This document shows, in pieces, positions 25,733 to 34,821 of a stretch of DNA of 64,000 nucleotides. Where the stretch lies: NCBI GenBank assembly GCA_947493005.1, contig CANLOY010000007.1:62001-126000 (forward strand), read 5' to 3'. Source of the stretch: an uncultured Roseivirga sp. GTDB taxonomy: Bacteria > Bacteroidota > Bacteroidia > Cytophagales > Cyclobacteriaceae. How positions within the stretch are numbered: position 1 is the first letter of the stretch; every line of letters starts with the position of its first letter. The notes beneath the pieces were generated by a model, which did no database searches, was not told the DNA's origin, and worked only from the letters and a program-made list of their open reading frames with translations. Position numbers and translations under genes: made by a program.

Positions 25733-26647
25733 ATGTCCATCAAAGTCAGTCAACTCACCAAGGTTTATGGAACTCAAAAGGCAGTCAATGCCATCTCTTT
25801 CGAGGTAAGCAAAGGTGAGATACTTGGGTTTTTAGGGCCGAATGGCGCTGGGAAATCCACTACTATGAAAATAGCCACAGGGTTTATTCCCCCTACCGAA
25901 GGTACGATTGAGATTGAAGGAATTGATGTGATTAAAGAGGGACTTAAAGCCAGAAAGCACATTGGCTACTTGCCGGAACACAACCCCTTATATCTGGACA
26001 TGTATGTACATGAATATTTGTCTTTTATTGGAGGTCTACATCAGCTTAAAGGAAAAACACTCAAATCGAGAATCGCTGAAATCATTACACTTTGTGGATT
26101 AACACTTGAACAAAACAAGAAAATAGGAGCTCTGAGTAAAGGGTATCGCCAAAGAGTTGGTCTGGCTCAAGCCCTAATACATGATCCTGAAGTACTGGTG
26201 TTAGACGAACCAACTACAGGATTGGATCCTAATCAATTAGTTGAAATAAGAAACTTGATCAAGGCTGTTAGCAGAAACAAAACGGTTATACTTTCTACGC
26301 ATATTATGCAAGAAGTAAAAGCGCTCTGTAACAGAGTAATCATAATTGATAAGGGTAACATTGTTGCGGATGATACGGTGGAGAATTTGACTGGAGGGCA
26401 ACAAGTTTTAAGAATTGAGTTTCAAAATGAAATTGCTCAGGAATTACTGGAAGGACTAGGTGTGGTCTCAATAGTTGATGAACATATTTACGAGGTCAGT
26501 CATTCAGGATCTAATGATATACGTGCTCAGATTTTTGAAATGGCGAAAGAGAATAGTTGGGTAATTCTTAGCATGCAGCAACAGGAAAAAGATTTGGAAC
26601 AGGTGTTCAGAAGTTTAACCAAGGAATCTGATGTGGGCAATCTATAA
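25733..26647 (+). CDS. gldA: GldA-like ABC transporter ATP-binding protein
   Basis: A 304-residue ABC ATPase with Walker A GPNGAGKST (near 34-42), signature LSKGYRQRVGLAQ (near 136-148), Walker B VLVLDEPTTGLDP and the H-loop STHIMQE. The C-terminal 80 residues are the usual accessory domain of the drug/gliding type exporters. It is followed, with a 17-bp overlap, by a fused GldF-GldG permease, which makes the gliding-motility GldA assignment likely. In Flavobacterium johnsoniae GldA, GldF and GldG form a transporter required for gliding; its cargo is unknown. Confidence 0.85.
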   Translation: MSIKVSQLTKVYGTQKAVNAISFEVSKGEILGFLGPNGAGKSTTMKIATGFIPPTEGTIEIEGIDVIKEGLKARKHIGYLPEHNPLYLDMYVHEYLSFIGGLHQLKGKTLKSRIAEIITLCGLTLEQNKKIGALSKGYRQRVGLAQALIHDPEVLVLDEPTTGLDPNQLVEIRNLIKAVSRNKTVILSTHIMQEVKALCNRVIIIDKGNIVADDTVENLTGGQQVLRIEFQNEIAQELLEGLGVVSIVDEHIYEVSHSGSNDIRAQIFEMAKENSWVILSMQQQEKDLEQVFRSLTKESDVGNL

Positions 26648-29060
26648 GAAAGAAGTCAGGCAGTTTTTGAATTCTCTGATTGCTTATATCGTAATCGGGG
26701 TTTTTCTGACGGGAATAGGTCTGTTAACATGGGTTTTTCCTGACACTAGCGTGTTGATTTATGGATATGCCGATCTGGAAACACTTTTTACATTGGGCCC
26801 CTTTGTCTTTATGTTTCTGATACCGGCAATTACCATGCGTATGTTGGCCGAGGAGAAGAAGGCAGGGACTATAGAGCTGTTGTTGACGAGGCCACTCAGT
26901 GATTTTCAGATTATTATGGGGAAGTTTCTGGCAGCTTTCACATTAGTGGTGTTCTCCATATTGCCTACTTTAATTTACTGCTATTCAATTGCTCAGCTAG
27001 GAAACCCCATTGGTAACCTTGATGTACCAGGCATTATAGGAGCCTATTTAGGGCTTATACTTTTAGGAGGTGTTTTTGCGGCTATTGGTGTACTTTCTTC
27101 TGCCTTAAGTGAGAACCAGATTATAGCTTTCATAGTAGCCGTTTTTTTAAGTTTCTTTTTGTTTACAGGAATAGACTCTATGGCTGGTTTATTCTCAGGG
27201 CAGACTTCTCTTTATGTAGAGGAACTTAGTCTTATCTATCATTTTGATGCGATGGGGCGTGGACTTATTGATACCAGAAACGTTACCTACTTTGTAAGTG
27301 TAGCTGCAATAATGTTGCTGCTGGCACATCTGAAAATGTCTGCACGTTTGTTAACATTTAAGCCTAAGAGGAGTAGAGTTTGGCAAATGTTTACAGCAGG
27401 TGTACTTGTAATTCTGGCGTTCAATATAATCTCCGCAAATGTTTATTGGCGATTTGATTTAACCGAAGACAAACGTTTTACACTCAGGCCAGCTACTAGC
27501 GAATTATTGAGTCAGGTGGACAAACCAATGACTTTTGAAATACTTCTTGCTGGTGATCTGCCGCCAAAATATCAAAGATTGAGCAAAGCATTGATTCAAA
27601 CTTTGAAAGAATTCAATGATAAGTCGAAAGGAGAGGTTACCTATTTCTTCACTGATCCCAGTGCGGCTGCCACCGCTCAGGAAAGGAATGAAAACTATAA
27701 TTACTTGGTCACAAGGTTAGGTTTATCACCTACTCAAGCAATTTTCAATGAGAATGGAAATCAAGTAAGCAAAATACTTTTCCCTTATGTTATTCTGAAT
27801 TATGATGGACAAGCTGCCGCCATAATGATTTCTGATGGTGGAAAAATCGGACTTTCTCCAGATGAAGCACTCAATCAGTCAATCGAAAACCTTGAGTTTA
27901 ATTTGGCTGTAGGAGTTCAAAGACTTACAAAACTCAACCGAAAAAAGATAGGTTTAATTAAGGGGCATGGAGAGTTAGACTCACTACATATTGCAGGCTT
28001 TTCAGCTGAAATGCTTCGTTATTTTGATTTGGAAGCAATTGACCTAACGAAGACTGCGAAGATCGAAAATGTGGATGCAATAATAGTCGCTAAACCTTTG
28101 CGAAAGTATCAGAAGGAAGATAAGTTCAAGCTAGATCAGTACATAATGAATGGGGGAAGAGCAATTTTTCTTGTTGATGTACTGAATGCAAATATGGCAA
28201 GAGCTGGTGGTCCGGGAACGGTTGGCTTACCTGTTGAGCATGACCTGGATGATTTGTTATTCAGGTATGGAGTCAGGTTGAACCCAAACTATGTTCAGGA
28301 TATCCAGAACTTTGGTAGATATCCGGTAGTGCTAGATGACAATGAGAACATTATCAATTTGCCTTGGCCTTTTTATTCTTCAGTCAATGATTTTGTCAAT
28401 CATCCGATAACTAAAAATCTGGACGCAGTTTATTTGAGAACATACGGTACTATGGACACGGTAAAGGCTGGTGGTGTCAGAAAAACTCCGTTAATGTTTA
28501 CTTCAGAATATACGCGCGTAATTTCTGCTCCTGCCAAAGTAGCATTTGAAGATTATGCTAACCAGCCGGATGCTACACTTTTTACTCATGGAAAGGAACC
28601 AGTGGCTTATCTGCTCGAAGGATCTTTTACTTCACTTTTCAAAAACAGAATACTTTCAGATAGTGAAAAGACGGGTTTTAGAGGAGAGAGTGTACCAACC
28701 AAAATAATTGTAGCCTCTGACGGGGATTTGATAAGGAATGAGTTGAATCTGAGAAACGGAGCACCTATGGAATTGGGACTGAACCCTTTTGCAGATGATG
28801 GAGAAAAAGTACGCTATGCCAATAAAGATTTTCTTTTTAATGCACTTACCTACCTGACGGATGAACACGGCTTGATTACGGCTCGAGAGAAGGAGATTGT
28901 ACTCAGACCATTGAATAGAGTGAAGGTTCAAGAGGAGAAAGTCTATTGGCAAATACTAAATCTGGTTGTTCCATTGTTACTCCTTATCATCTTTGGGTTT
29001 GTAAGAGGTGGATTGAGAAAAAGGAAGTACGGCAATTTCAACACTACGGAGAAGGCTTGA
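26631..29060 (+). CDS. fused gliding-associated ABC permease/substrate-binding protein GldF-GldG
   Basis: An 809-residue protein joining two normally separate polypeptides. Residues 1-240 are a six-helix ABC-2 permease with the motif MRMLAEEKKAGTIELLLTRP, matching GldF. From about 250 the sequence matches GldG: a membrane helix, NVYWRFDLTEDKRFTLRPAT, then a large extracytoplasmic domain and a final helix (about 775-795, LNLVVPLLLLIIFGFVRGG). No stop, start cluster or frame change separates the halves. GldA is encoded just upstream, so ATPase and fused membrane part form one complex. The last base of the stop is the first base of the methyltransferase ATG. Confidence 0.85.
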   Translation: MWAIYKKEVRQFLNSLIAYIVIGVFLTGIGLLTWVFPDTSVLIYGYADLETLFTLGPFVFMFLIPAITMRMLAEEKKAGTIELLLTRPLSDFQIIMGKFLAAFTLVVFSILPTLIYCYSIAQLGNPIGNLDVPGIIGAYLGLILLGGVFAAIGVLSSALSENQIIAFIVAVFLSFFLFTGIDSMAGLFSGQTSLYVEELSLIYHFDAMGRGLIDTRNVTYFVSVAAIMLLLAHLKMSARLLTFKPKRSRVWQMFTAGVLVILAFNIISANVYWRFDLTEDKRFTLRPATSELLSQVDKPMTFEILLAGDLPPKYQRLSKALIQTLKEFNDKSKGEVTYFFTDPSAAATAQERNENYNYLVTRLGLSPTQAIFNENGNQVSKILFPYVILNYDGQAAAIMISDGGKIGLSPDEALNQSIENLEFNLAVGVQRLTKLNRKKIGLIKGHGELDSLHIAGFSAEMLRYFDLEAIDLTKTAKIENVDAIIVAKPLRKYQKEDKFKLDQYIMNGGRAIFLVDVLNANMARAGGPGTVGLPVEHDLDDLLFRYGVRLNPNYVQDIQNFGRYPVVLDDNENIINLPWPFYSSVNDFVNHPITKNLDAVYLRTYGTMDTVKAGGVRKTPLMFTSEYTRVISAPAKVAFEDYANQPDATLFTHGKEPVAYLLEGSFTSLFKNRILSDSEKTGFRGESVPTKIIVASDGDLIRNELNLRNGAPMELGLNPFADDGEKVRYANKDFLFNALTYLTDEHGLITAREKEIVLRPLNRVKVQEEKVYWQILNLVVPLLLLIIFGFVRGGLRKRKYGNFNTTEKA

Positions 29061-29542
29061 TGGACTCAAAAGAGAGAAAACTCAAAGATATTTATGCGCT
29101 CACTTCTGGTGACTTGATAGACTTTAAACTTAAACTTGCTCAAATTAAGCCAACTGATACTGTTGTGGATTTAGGTTGTGGCGATGCGGAAGTACTGATT
29201 AGAGCTTATCAACAATATGGAAGCAAAGGAGTTGGTTTAGAGATACTGCCTGAAGCTTTAGCACACTCAAGGGGTAAAGTAGAGTCCGCCCGCCTTAAAG
29301 AGTATATCCAGGTCGTTGATCAGAATTTTATGTCTTTTGACTACTCCATTGGGGATGTCTATATCCTTTATCTTAACAGAAATGTATTGGGACAGTTGTC
29401 CCTGAAACTGGAAAACGAACTAAGGCCTGGGGCAAGAGTTGTAACGCATTGTTTCGATTTGCCTGCCTGGGAGAGCAAAGAATATCATGTCTTTAAAGAC
29501 TCTCGAGATCAATCTGTAGATGTTTTTCTTTACCAGAAGTGA
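29060..29542 (+). CDS. SAM-dependent methyltransferase-like protein
   Basis: A 160-residue protein with motif I VVDLGCGDAEVLIRA (near 36-50) and acidic motif II GVGLEILPEAL, the class I methyltransferase fold. Similar short proteins with the DLGCGDG-type motif are seen among protein-lysine methyltransferase relatives, but the substrate is unknown. The start is ATG 29060, overlapping the gldFG stop (TGATG); the frame is open upstream to 28946 but that part lies inside gldFG and is not methyltransferase-like. It ends 16 bp from the convergent rhodanese gene. Confidence 0.75.
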   Translation: MDSKERKLKDIYALTSGDLIDFKLKLAQIKPTDTVVDLGCGDAEVLIRAYQQYGSKGVGLEILPEALAHSRGKVESARLKEYIQVVDQNFMSFDYSIGDVYILYLNRNVLGQLSLKLENELRPGARVVTHCFDLPAWESKEYHVFKDSRDQSVDVFLYQK

Positions 29543-29558
29543 TGAAATCAGCCTTAGA

Positions 29559-29876
29559 TTAATACTTCTGAATTGATGGGTCGATTTCATCTGACCAGGC
29601 AAGTATTCCTCCAGCAAGGTTATATAGATTGGTAAAACCATGATTTGCTTCCAGCCAGGCAATTACGTCTCCACTTCTTTTCCCACTTCGGCAGTGCACA
29701 ATAACTTGCCTGTCTCTTGAGAATTTACTGACGTTTTCGGGTACCGATCCCATTGGGATTAACTCCCCGTTAATCTCTGCAATTTGAGCTTCATTGGGTT
29801 CTCTAACATCAATCAATTGATGATCAACTCCAGAGGTCCTTAATTCCGCTAATTCCTTTACACTTATTTCTTTCAT
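29559..29876 (-). CDS. single-domain rhodanese-like protein
   Basis: A 105-residue rhodanese domain. LIDVREPNE (near 21-29) and the active-site loop VHCRSGKRS with catalytic Cys near residue 63 are intact. Such proteins carry sulfane sulfur as a persulfide. It is the last gene of the sulfite reductase-siroheme operon, 35 bp after the precorrin-2 dehydrogenase gene, so a role in sulfur handling is a reasonable inference. Confidence 0.88.
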   Translation of the reverse strand: MKEISVKELAELRTSGVDHQLIDVREPNEAQIAEINGELIPMGSVPENVSKFSRDRQVIVHCRSGKRSGDVIAWLEANHGFTNLYNLAGGILAWSDEIDPSIQKY

Positions 29877-29911
29877 TGTTTTCTTTTTGTGTGACCGAAA
29901 TCTAACCTCTT

Positions 29912-30502
29912 TTAGCGACTTAGTTTGTTTTGGCTTACTAAATCTTGGGTAAGTTCGTTCAGTTTTTTGACTTTGAATCTAAAATTACCTTTTAGACCAT
30001 CTCGAATTGCTTTCATATTTTGGAGTAACTGATCAAGTTCATTTGGAAGTACATCGTTAAGCACTTCTTTTAACCTTTTTGCTATTGTTGGAGATTTTCC
30101 ATTGGTAGAAATAGCAATTTTGAGATCACCTTTATTAACAATACTGCCCATGTAGAAATCGCATAAGTCTGGGTTGTCCGCTACATTGACAAGAATTCCT
30201 CTGTCTTTGGCTTCCTTTCTGATTTTTAGATTGAGTTCATGATCTTCTGTGGCGAGTATAGCTATTTGTTTACCAGTAAGGTAATTGCTGGCATAACCTC
30301 GTTCATAAATTGAGACATTTGAACTTTCATTAGACAATACTCGAATCTCATCCTTTATCTGTTTACCGACTAAAGTAACCTTGGCTGCGGGACTACTTTT
30401 TAATAGAAAGTTGAGTTTCTCAAGAGCAACTTCTCCACCGCCAACTATGAGAAGGTTAAGTTTATGAACTTTCAGGAAGACGGGATAAAGATTGTTTGAC
30501 AT
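29912..30502 (-). CDS. precorrin-2 dehydrogenase/sirohydrochlorin ferrochelatase-type protein (CysG N-domain, Met8-like)
   Basis: A 196-residue protein matching the N-terminal half of CysG. It has the start motif YPVFLKVHKLNLLIVGGGEVALEK with the NAD loop GGGEVA, DNPDLCDFYMGSIV near 110-123 and ISTNGKSPTIAKRLKE near 135-150. It oxidises precorrin-2 with NAD+ and inserts iron to finish siroheme. Here the methyltransferase half is a separate gene just upstream (one-base overlap, TGATG), unlike the trifunctional CysG of enterobacteria. Siroheme is the cofactor of the sulfite reductase encoded at the head of the operon. Confidence 0.88.
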   Translation of the reverse strand: MSNNLYPVFLKVHKLNLLIVGGGEVALEKLNFLLKSSPAAKVTLVGKQIKDEIRVLSNESSNVSIYERGYASNYLTGKQIAILATEDHELNLKIRKEAKDRGILVNVADNPDLCDFYMGSIVNKGDLKIAISTNGKSPTIAKRLKEVLNDVLPNELDQLLQNMKAIRDGLKGNFRFKVKKLNELTQDLVSQNKLSR

Positions 30503-31272
30503 CAGTTCAATAGTTGATTAGTCTCCAGCTCAGAAAGCAATGCCTCGTTCGAAAGTCCCGCAGTCTCTCCAACTACAATTACTGCCGGTGAAGAGATGCT
30601 GGCTAATCTGGCTTTTTCGGAAATAGTTTTAACAGTTCCTCTCACCACTTTTTCATTTTCCATAGTACCATTCTGAATTATGGCTACAGGCGTTTGGTCT
30701 TTTCCAAAACCCGAGAAAGTGTCGCAAATCTCCTGCAGTTTTCGAGTGCCCATAAGAATAACTACTGTAGCAGTTGATTGAGCCGCGAGCGCAAGGTCTT
30801 TGGTTATGGTGCCATCTTTTGAAGTGGCCGTGACCACCCAATAACTTTGGCTGATACCCCTGCTGGTGAGTGGGATACCCTGTAGTGCTGGCACCGCATG
30901 AGCGCTGCTAATTCCAGGGACAATTGAGCACTCTATACCAAATGATTTAGCAAATTGAATTTCTTCAAAACCTCTGCCGAATATAAAAGGGTCACCACCT
31001 TTCAGCCTTACGACATGCCCTTTTTCCCTGGCAAAGTGAACGATGAGCTCGTTAATGGCATGCTGAGTATGGCTGTGCTTGCCAACACGTTTTCCAACAT
31101 AGATTTTCTCGGTTTTGCTTCTGGCATAAGTCAATAGCGCTTTGTTAGCCAAATCATCATATAGTATAACATCGGCATCTGCAATGGCTTTAACTCCTTT
31201 TACACTTACTAAATCTGGGTCACCAGGTCCGGCACCTACTAATGTTAGTTTCGCTTGTGTTTGTCTGTTCAT
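30502..31272 (-). CDS. cobA: uroporphyrinogen-III C-methyltransferase
   Basis: A 256-residue SAM:uroporphyrinogen III methyltransferase (SUMT) that makes precorrin-2. Family motifs are LVGAGPGDPDLVSVKG (near 11-26), VVRLKGGDPFIFGRGFEE (near 88-105) and VVPGISSAHAVPALQGIPLT (near 117-136). Its ATG overlaps the sulfite reductase stop by one base (TAATG), and its own stop overlaps the next gene by one base, so the three are translated as a unit. It supplies siroheme for that reductase. Confidence 0.93.
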   Translation of the reverse strand: MNRQTQAKLTLVGAGPGDPDLVSVKGVKAIADADVILYDDLANKALLTYARSKTEKIYVGKRVGKHSHTQHAINELIVHFAREKGHVVRLKGGDPFIFGRGFEEIQFAKSFGIECSIVPGISSAHAVPALQGIPLTSRGISQSYWVVTATSKDGTITKDLALAAQSTATVVILMGTRKLQEICDTFSGFGKDQTPVAIIQNGTMENEKVVRGTVKTISEKARLASISSPAVIVVGETAGLSNEALLSELETNQLLN

Positions 31273-33407
31273 TACGCTTTATAAAAATCTGTGATAACAA
31301 GCTTTTCAGCACCTTGATCTTTTAGTTGTTGTTGCCTGAATGTTCTGACGTGTCCCAGAAATTCTGTGGCATCTTTTAAGTATTCTTCTGAAAACTCAGC
31401 TGAAGGTTCGTTTTTATTTATTCTAAGAATAAAGTCTTTAAAGTTGTTAGTGCGCTTGAACGGCTCATGCCCTCCAAAATGCTCTTGAAAACTTTCAATG
31501 ATTCCTATTTGAGTATTGCATTTGATATCATCACTCAGTAGCAACGCCTTGGCTGCAATTACCATACTGCTATAGCTATTATAGATTGAATCTGCAAATG
31601 CTCCTTCTTCAAAGCCTTGCTTAGACCCGTTTAGCCTTTCTTGTGACTCTTCTATGATAGTGCCAATCACGTCAAGCATCACACTGGCGCACTCTCCAAC
31701 ACCAATTTCCGGGGTGAAATTTTCTGTCTTACCCCAATCCATATAGTCATTGGAACTTAGTGTGTCAATGTCTGCTAGTGGCTTGAGTAAATGATAAAAG
31801 TGCATTTTACCTAAGCGCTGATACGTATCATTGAAGTATTCACCTTCGGTGTGACTTTTTTCATATTCCTGAAGAATTCTGGAAAGCGCGTGCGGAATCC
31901 GCTTTGTCGGAACCTTAATTACCTTTTCAGCTATAAATCCCTTTCCATTGGGAGAAACCCCACCACCAATCACGATTTGCATTGCAGGAATTACCAGGGT
32001 TCCATTTTTAATAGAGCTGCCATGGAAACCAATATTGGCTGCCATGTGCTGACCACAAGCATTCATACATCCGCTGATCTTGATTTTGATGTGAGATTCA
32101 TCAATAAGCGCTTTGAAATCCGCTTTTAACATGTGCTCTAACTCGGTTGTCAGTGCAGTGCTGTTTGTGACGGCCAGGTTGCAGGTATCACTTCCAGGGC
32201 AAGCGGTAATATCATGAGTGGAATCAAAACCAGGCTTGGAAAGTCCTAAATTGGTTAGCTCCTGATAAAAATAGGGAAGATATTCTGCTCTCACATATTT
32301 TATCAGAAGGCCCTGATTAGCAGTCACCCTTATGTCGTCTGCAGCATAAAGAGAAACTATTTTGGTGAGTGCTCTGGAAGTATCTGAATTGATATCTCCC
32401 AGAGTTACCCTCACCCAAATACCAAAGAAGTCGTTTTGCTTTTGCCTGAAGACATTTGTGCGTTTCCAATCCTCAAAAGCTGCCCAATCCTCAATATTGA
32501 TAGTTGGAATTGTTGATTTTTCAGGAATAGTAGTTGTAACCAAGCCCTCATTGATTTCAAACACTTGGTACTTAAGAGATTTTCTTTCTTCCTCAATCAA
32601 TTTCATTAACTGTTCTACCCCGATCTTTTTGATCAGGAATTTCATTCTTGCTTTATTTCGGTTGGCACGTTCTCCGTATCTATCGAACACTCTAATTAAA
32701 GCCTCACTGAAGGGGATAATCTGATTTGTTGGTAGGAAATCAAAAGCGGTTTGAGCTGGAATGGCTTGAGCACCAAGCCCACCACCAATGACTACCTTGA
32801 AGCCTTTTACAGATTGATTGTTGATTTGTTTTACTTTTGGGATAAAACCAATGTCATGGAAGTATGTCATGGCACTGTCCGTACCATCTGATGCAAAAGC
32901 AATTTTCAGCTTTCTACCCATATCCTGACAAATGGGGTTTCGAAGAAAGTAGTGGGTCAGCGCGTGTGCGTAAGGTGTAACATCAAATGGCTCGTCAGGA
33001 TTGATACCAGCATCTGGGGATGCGGTAACGTTTCTAACGGTGTTTCCACAAGATTCTCTTAGGGTAATGTCTTCTTCTTCTAGTTCCGCCCATAGCGCTG
33101 GAGCTTCGTCTAGTTTTACATAGTGGAATTGTATGTCCTGTCTGGTGGTAAGGTGGAGGTTCCCAGTGGCATATTTATCCGATAGATTGGCTATCTGTGT
33201 GAGTTGTTTTGGTGTTACCCTACCATAAGGTAATTTGATCCTTATCATCTGTACACCAGACTGGCGTTGGCCATAGACTCCTCGGGTTAAACGATAGAGT
33301 TTGAATTTGTCTTCTTCGATTTCTCCATTGTTGAATCTGTCAATTCTTTTTTGCAATTCAAGAATGTCCTTTTTTGCCTCATTGCTGACTTTGGATGAAA
33401 TGTTCAT
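31272..33407 (-). CDS. siroheme/[4Fe-4S] sulfite (or nitrite) reductase with C-terminal helical extension
   Basis: A 711-residue assimilatory reductase of the ferredoxin-dependent sulfite/nitrite reductase family, with two ferredoxin-like repeats. ACPGSDTC (near 405-412) and ISGCMNACGQH (near 445-455) give the four cysteines that hold the siroheme-bridged [4Fe-4S] cluster. The first 580 residues cover the usual enzyme. The last 120 or so (from about CASVMLDVIG) form an extra helical domain that I think corresponds to the HEPN-like extension often annotated in this phylum. The operon with siroheme genes, a rhodanese and the nearby cysHDN genes favours sulfite over nitrite as substrate. Two 20-bp inverted-repeat sites lie upstream. 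Confidence 0.88.
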   Translation of the reverse strand: MNISSKVSNEAKKDILELQKRIDRFNNGEIEEDKFKLYRLTRGVYGQRQSGVQMIRIKLPYGRVTPKQLTQIANLSDKYATGNLHLTTRQDIQFHYVKLDEAPALWAELEEEDITLRESCGNTVRNVTASPDAGINPDEPFDVTPYAHALTHYFLRNPICQDMGRKLKIAFASDGTDSAMTYFHDIGFIPKVKQINNQSVKGFKVVIGGGLGAQAIPAQTAFDFLPTNQIIPFSEALIRVFDRYGERANRNKARMKFLIKKIGVEQLMKLIEEERKSLKYQVFEINEGLVTTTIPEKSTIPTINIEDWAAFEDWKRTNVFRQKQNDFFGIWVRVTLGDINSDTSRALTKIVSLYAADDIRVTANQGLLIKYVRAEYLPYFYQELTNLGLSKPGFDSTHDITACPGSDTCNLAVTNSTALTTELEHMLKADFKALIDESHIKIKISGCMNACGQHMAANIGFHGSSIKNGTLVIPAMQIVIGGGVSPNGKGFIAEKVIKVPTKRIPHALSRILQEYEKSHTEGEYFNDTYQRLGKMHFYHLLKPLADIDTLSSNDYMDWGKTENFTPEIGVGECASVMLDVIGTIIEESQERLNGSKQGFEEGAFADSIYNSYSSMVIAAKALLLSDDIKCNTQIGIIESFQEHFGGHEPFKRTNNFKDFILRINKNEPSAEFSEEYLKDATEFLGHVRTFRQQQLKDQGAEKLVITDFYKA

Positions 33408-33429
33408 GGCCTTTTGATGTTTAAAATAG

Positions 33430-33449
33430 TCTACTTGTTTTGTAGGGTG
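33430..33449 (-). promoter_or_regulatory. degenerate second copy of the sulfur-operon inverted repeat
   Basis: Read on the minus strand this is CACCCTACAAAACAAGTAGA, which matches the better site at 33477-33496 in 13 of 20 positions and keeps the ACCCTA and GTAG arms at the same spacing. It lies 23 bp before the sulfite reductase start. It is weaker than the other two copies and may be a secondary site. Confidence 0.4.
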
Positions 33450-33476
33450 TTACAAATAAATAAAAAGAATGTAAAA

Positions 33477-33496
33477 CCTACCAATTAAGTAGGGTA
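33477..33496 (-). promoter_or_regulatory. putative Rrf2-regulator operator before sulfite reductase operon
   Basis: On the minus strand the site reads TACCCTACTTAATTGGTAGG. The site before DUF2061-cysHDN at 36514-36533 reads TACCCTATAAAAATGGTAGG in the same orientation to its gene: 15 of 20 bases agree, including TACCCTA and TGGTAGG. Both are followed three bases later by TACAT. A -7 element TATATTTG lies on the minus strand at 33504-33511, which would place the site at about +1 to +20; a weaker -7 downstream is also possible. The regulator is inferred to be the Rrf2 protein encoded at 36085-36498. Confidence 0.6.
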
Positions 33497-33576
33497 ATAT
33501 TTTCAAATATAGTTCAACAGCTATCGAATTGAAGAGGGAAAGTGTCTGGATACTATCATGAATCCTGATCATAATT

Positions 33577-33584
33577 TAGTTTTG
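33577..33584 (+). promoter_or_regulatory. candidate -7 promoter element for dnaN
   Basis: TAGTTTTG matches TAnnTTTG and lies 93 bp before the dnaN ATG. No TTG stands at the expected upstream distance, so this rests on the -7 element alone. Confidence 0.35.
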
Positions 33585-33677
33585 AAACGTAAGCAAAAAG
33601 CCTCGATAAAGTTCTCTGTATTAATTTTATTGTTAATTTTATCGGCTTAATAAAACCATCGCAAAAATCGACCATAT

Positions 33678-34799
33678 ATGAAGTTTATTGTTTCTTCAGC
33701 CGAACTCCTAAAGCGACTTTCCAACATTAATGGAGTAATTACCACAAACCCTGTGGTGCCTATTCTTGAAAACTTTCTGTTTGAGATTACAGATGGGTTG
33801 TTGACTATAACTGCTTCTGACCTACAAACTTCAATGATTACTGAAATTGATGTGGAGGCAAAGGAAGATGGTAGTATAGCTGTTCCTGCCAGAATTTTGA
33901 TGGACACTTTAAAGAACTTGCCTGAGCAGCCTGTTACTTTTAGCATTGATGTTGAAACTTATAGCGTAGAGATCAATTCTGACAATGGTAGATATAAATT
34001 ATCGGGAGAAAATGCCACAGACTTCCCTAAAGTTCCAAGTGTAAGCGATGCGTACTCGGTAGATATGTCTACTGATGTGTTGAGTAGTGCGATAAACAAT
34101 ACCATTTTTGCGACAAGTAATGACGAATTGAGACCTGCTATGACAGGTGTTTACGTTAAGTTGGATGAAACGAATACTACCTTTGTTGCTACTGATGGTC
34201 ATAGACTAGTTAGATATAGAAGGGTTGATGTGGCAACTGACTCAGGTATGTCCATTATTATACCTCGCAAAGCCTTGAATTTGCTGAAGTCTACATTACC
34301 ATCAGAGAATTCTAATGTAGTTTTAGAGTACAATGCGTCAAATGCATACTTTGATTTCAACAATATCAAGATGATTTGTCGCTTGATTGATGAAAGGTTT
34401 CCTGACTACGAGAATGTGATTCCTACTGAGAATCCAATTGAAATGTCGATTGACAGAAATGAGTTCCTAGGATCGCTTAAACGGATTTCTATCTACGCTA
34501 ACAAAACTACTCATCAGATCAGATTGAAGATTACAGGAAGCGAACTGACAATTTCAGCTGAGGATCTGGACTTTTCGAACGAGGCTAAAGAAACACTGGC
34601 ATGCGAGCATGTAGGTGAAGATCTTGAAATTGGATTTAACGCTAAATTTCTTGTGGAAATGTTGGGTAATATTCATTCTAAGAGTATTACTCTTCAAATG
34701 TCTGCACCAAATAGAGCTGGTCTTATCGTTCCTGCTGAAAAGGACGAAAATGAAGATATCTTAATGCTGGTTATGCCAGTTATGCTTAATAACTATTAA
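33678..34799 (+). CDS. dnaN: DNA polymerase III sliding clamp, beta subunit
   Basis: A 373-residue beta clamp of normal length with three similar domains. MKFIVSSAELLKRLSNINGVI opens domain 1, FATSNDELRPAMTGVYV with ATDGHRLVRY (near 153-185) marks domain 2, and the C-terminus MLVMPVMLNNY ends in the conserved M-P-x-x-L-type tail that lines the partner-binding pocket. It encircles DNA and tethers the replicative polymerase. It is transcribed alone, divergent from the sulfite reductase operon and closed by a strong terminator, and is not next to dnaA here. Confidence 0.96.
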   Translation: MKFIVSSAELLKRLSNINGVITTNPVVPILENFLFEITDGLLTITASDLQTSMITEIDVEAKEDGSIAVPARILMDTLKNLPEQPVTFSIDVETYSVEINSDNGRYKLSGENATDFPKVPSVSDAYSVDMSTDVLSSAINNTIFATSNDELRPAMTGVYVKLDETNTTFVATDGHRLVRYRRVDVATDSGMSIIIPRKALNLLKSTLPSENSNVVLEYNASNAYFDFNNIKMICRLIDERFPDYENVIPTENPIEMSIDRNEFLGSLKRISIYANKTTHQIRLKITGSELTISAEDLDFSNEAKETLACEHVGEDLEIGFNAKFLVEMLGNIHSKSITLQMSAPNRAGLIVPAEKDENEDILMLVMPVMLNNY

Positions 34800-34821
34800 A
34801 CCAGAATTTCACACAAATTAT

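Noticed and set aside
28946-29059. Longer methyltransferase start at 28946
   Set aside because: This part overlaps the GldG coding sequence in another frame and does not look like methyltransferase; ATG 29060 overlaps the gldFG stop in the usual way.
26631-29060. Possible assembly or sequencing fusion of gldF and gldG
   Set aside because: No frameshift, stop remnant or start cluster is seen at the joint and the linker reads naturally; kept as a real fusion but with a read check suggested.
29541-29588. GATGAAATC...GATTTCATC inverted repeat at the methyltransferase-rhodanese junction
   Set aside because: The second arm is inside the rhodanese coding sequence, the loop is long and no U-run follows, so it is not convincing as a terminator.
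33504-33511. TATATTTG on the minus strand as the firm promoter of the sulfite reductase operon
   Set aside because: It matches the -7 consensus but has no -33 partner, and a weaker -7 at the position equivalent to that of the cysHDN operon also exists; mentioned only as an option.
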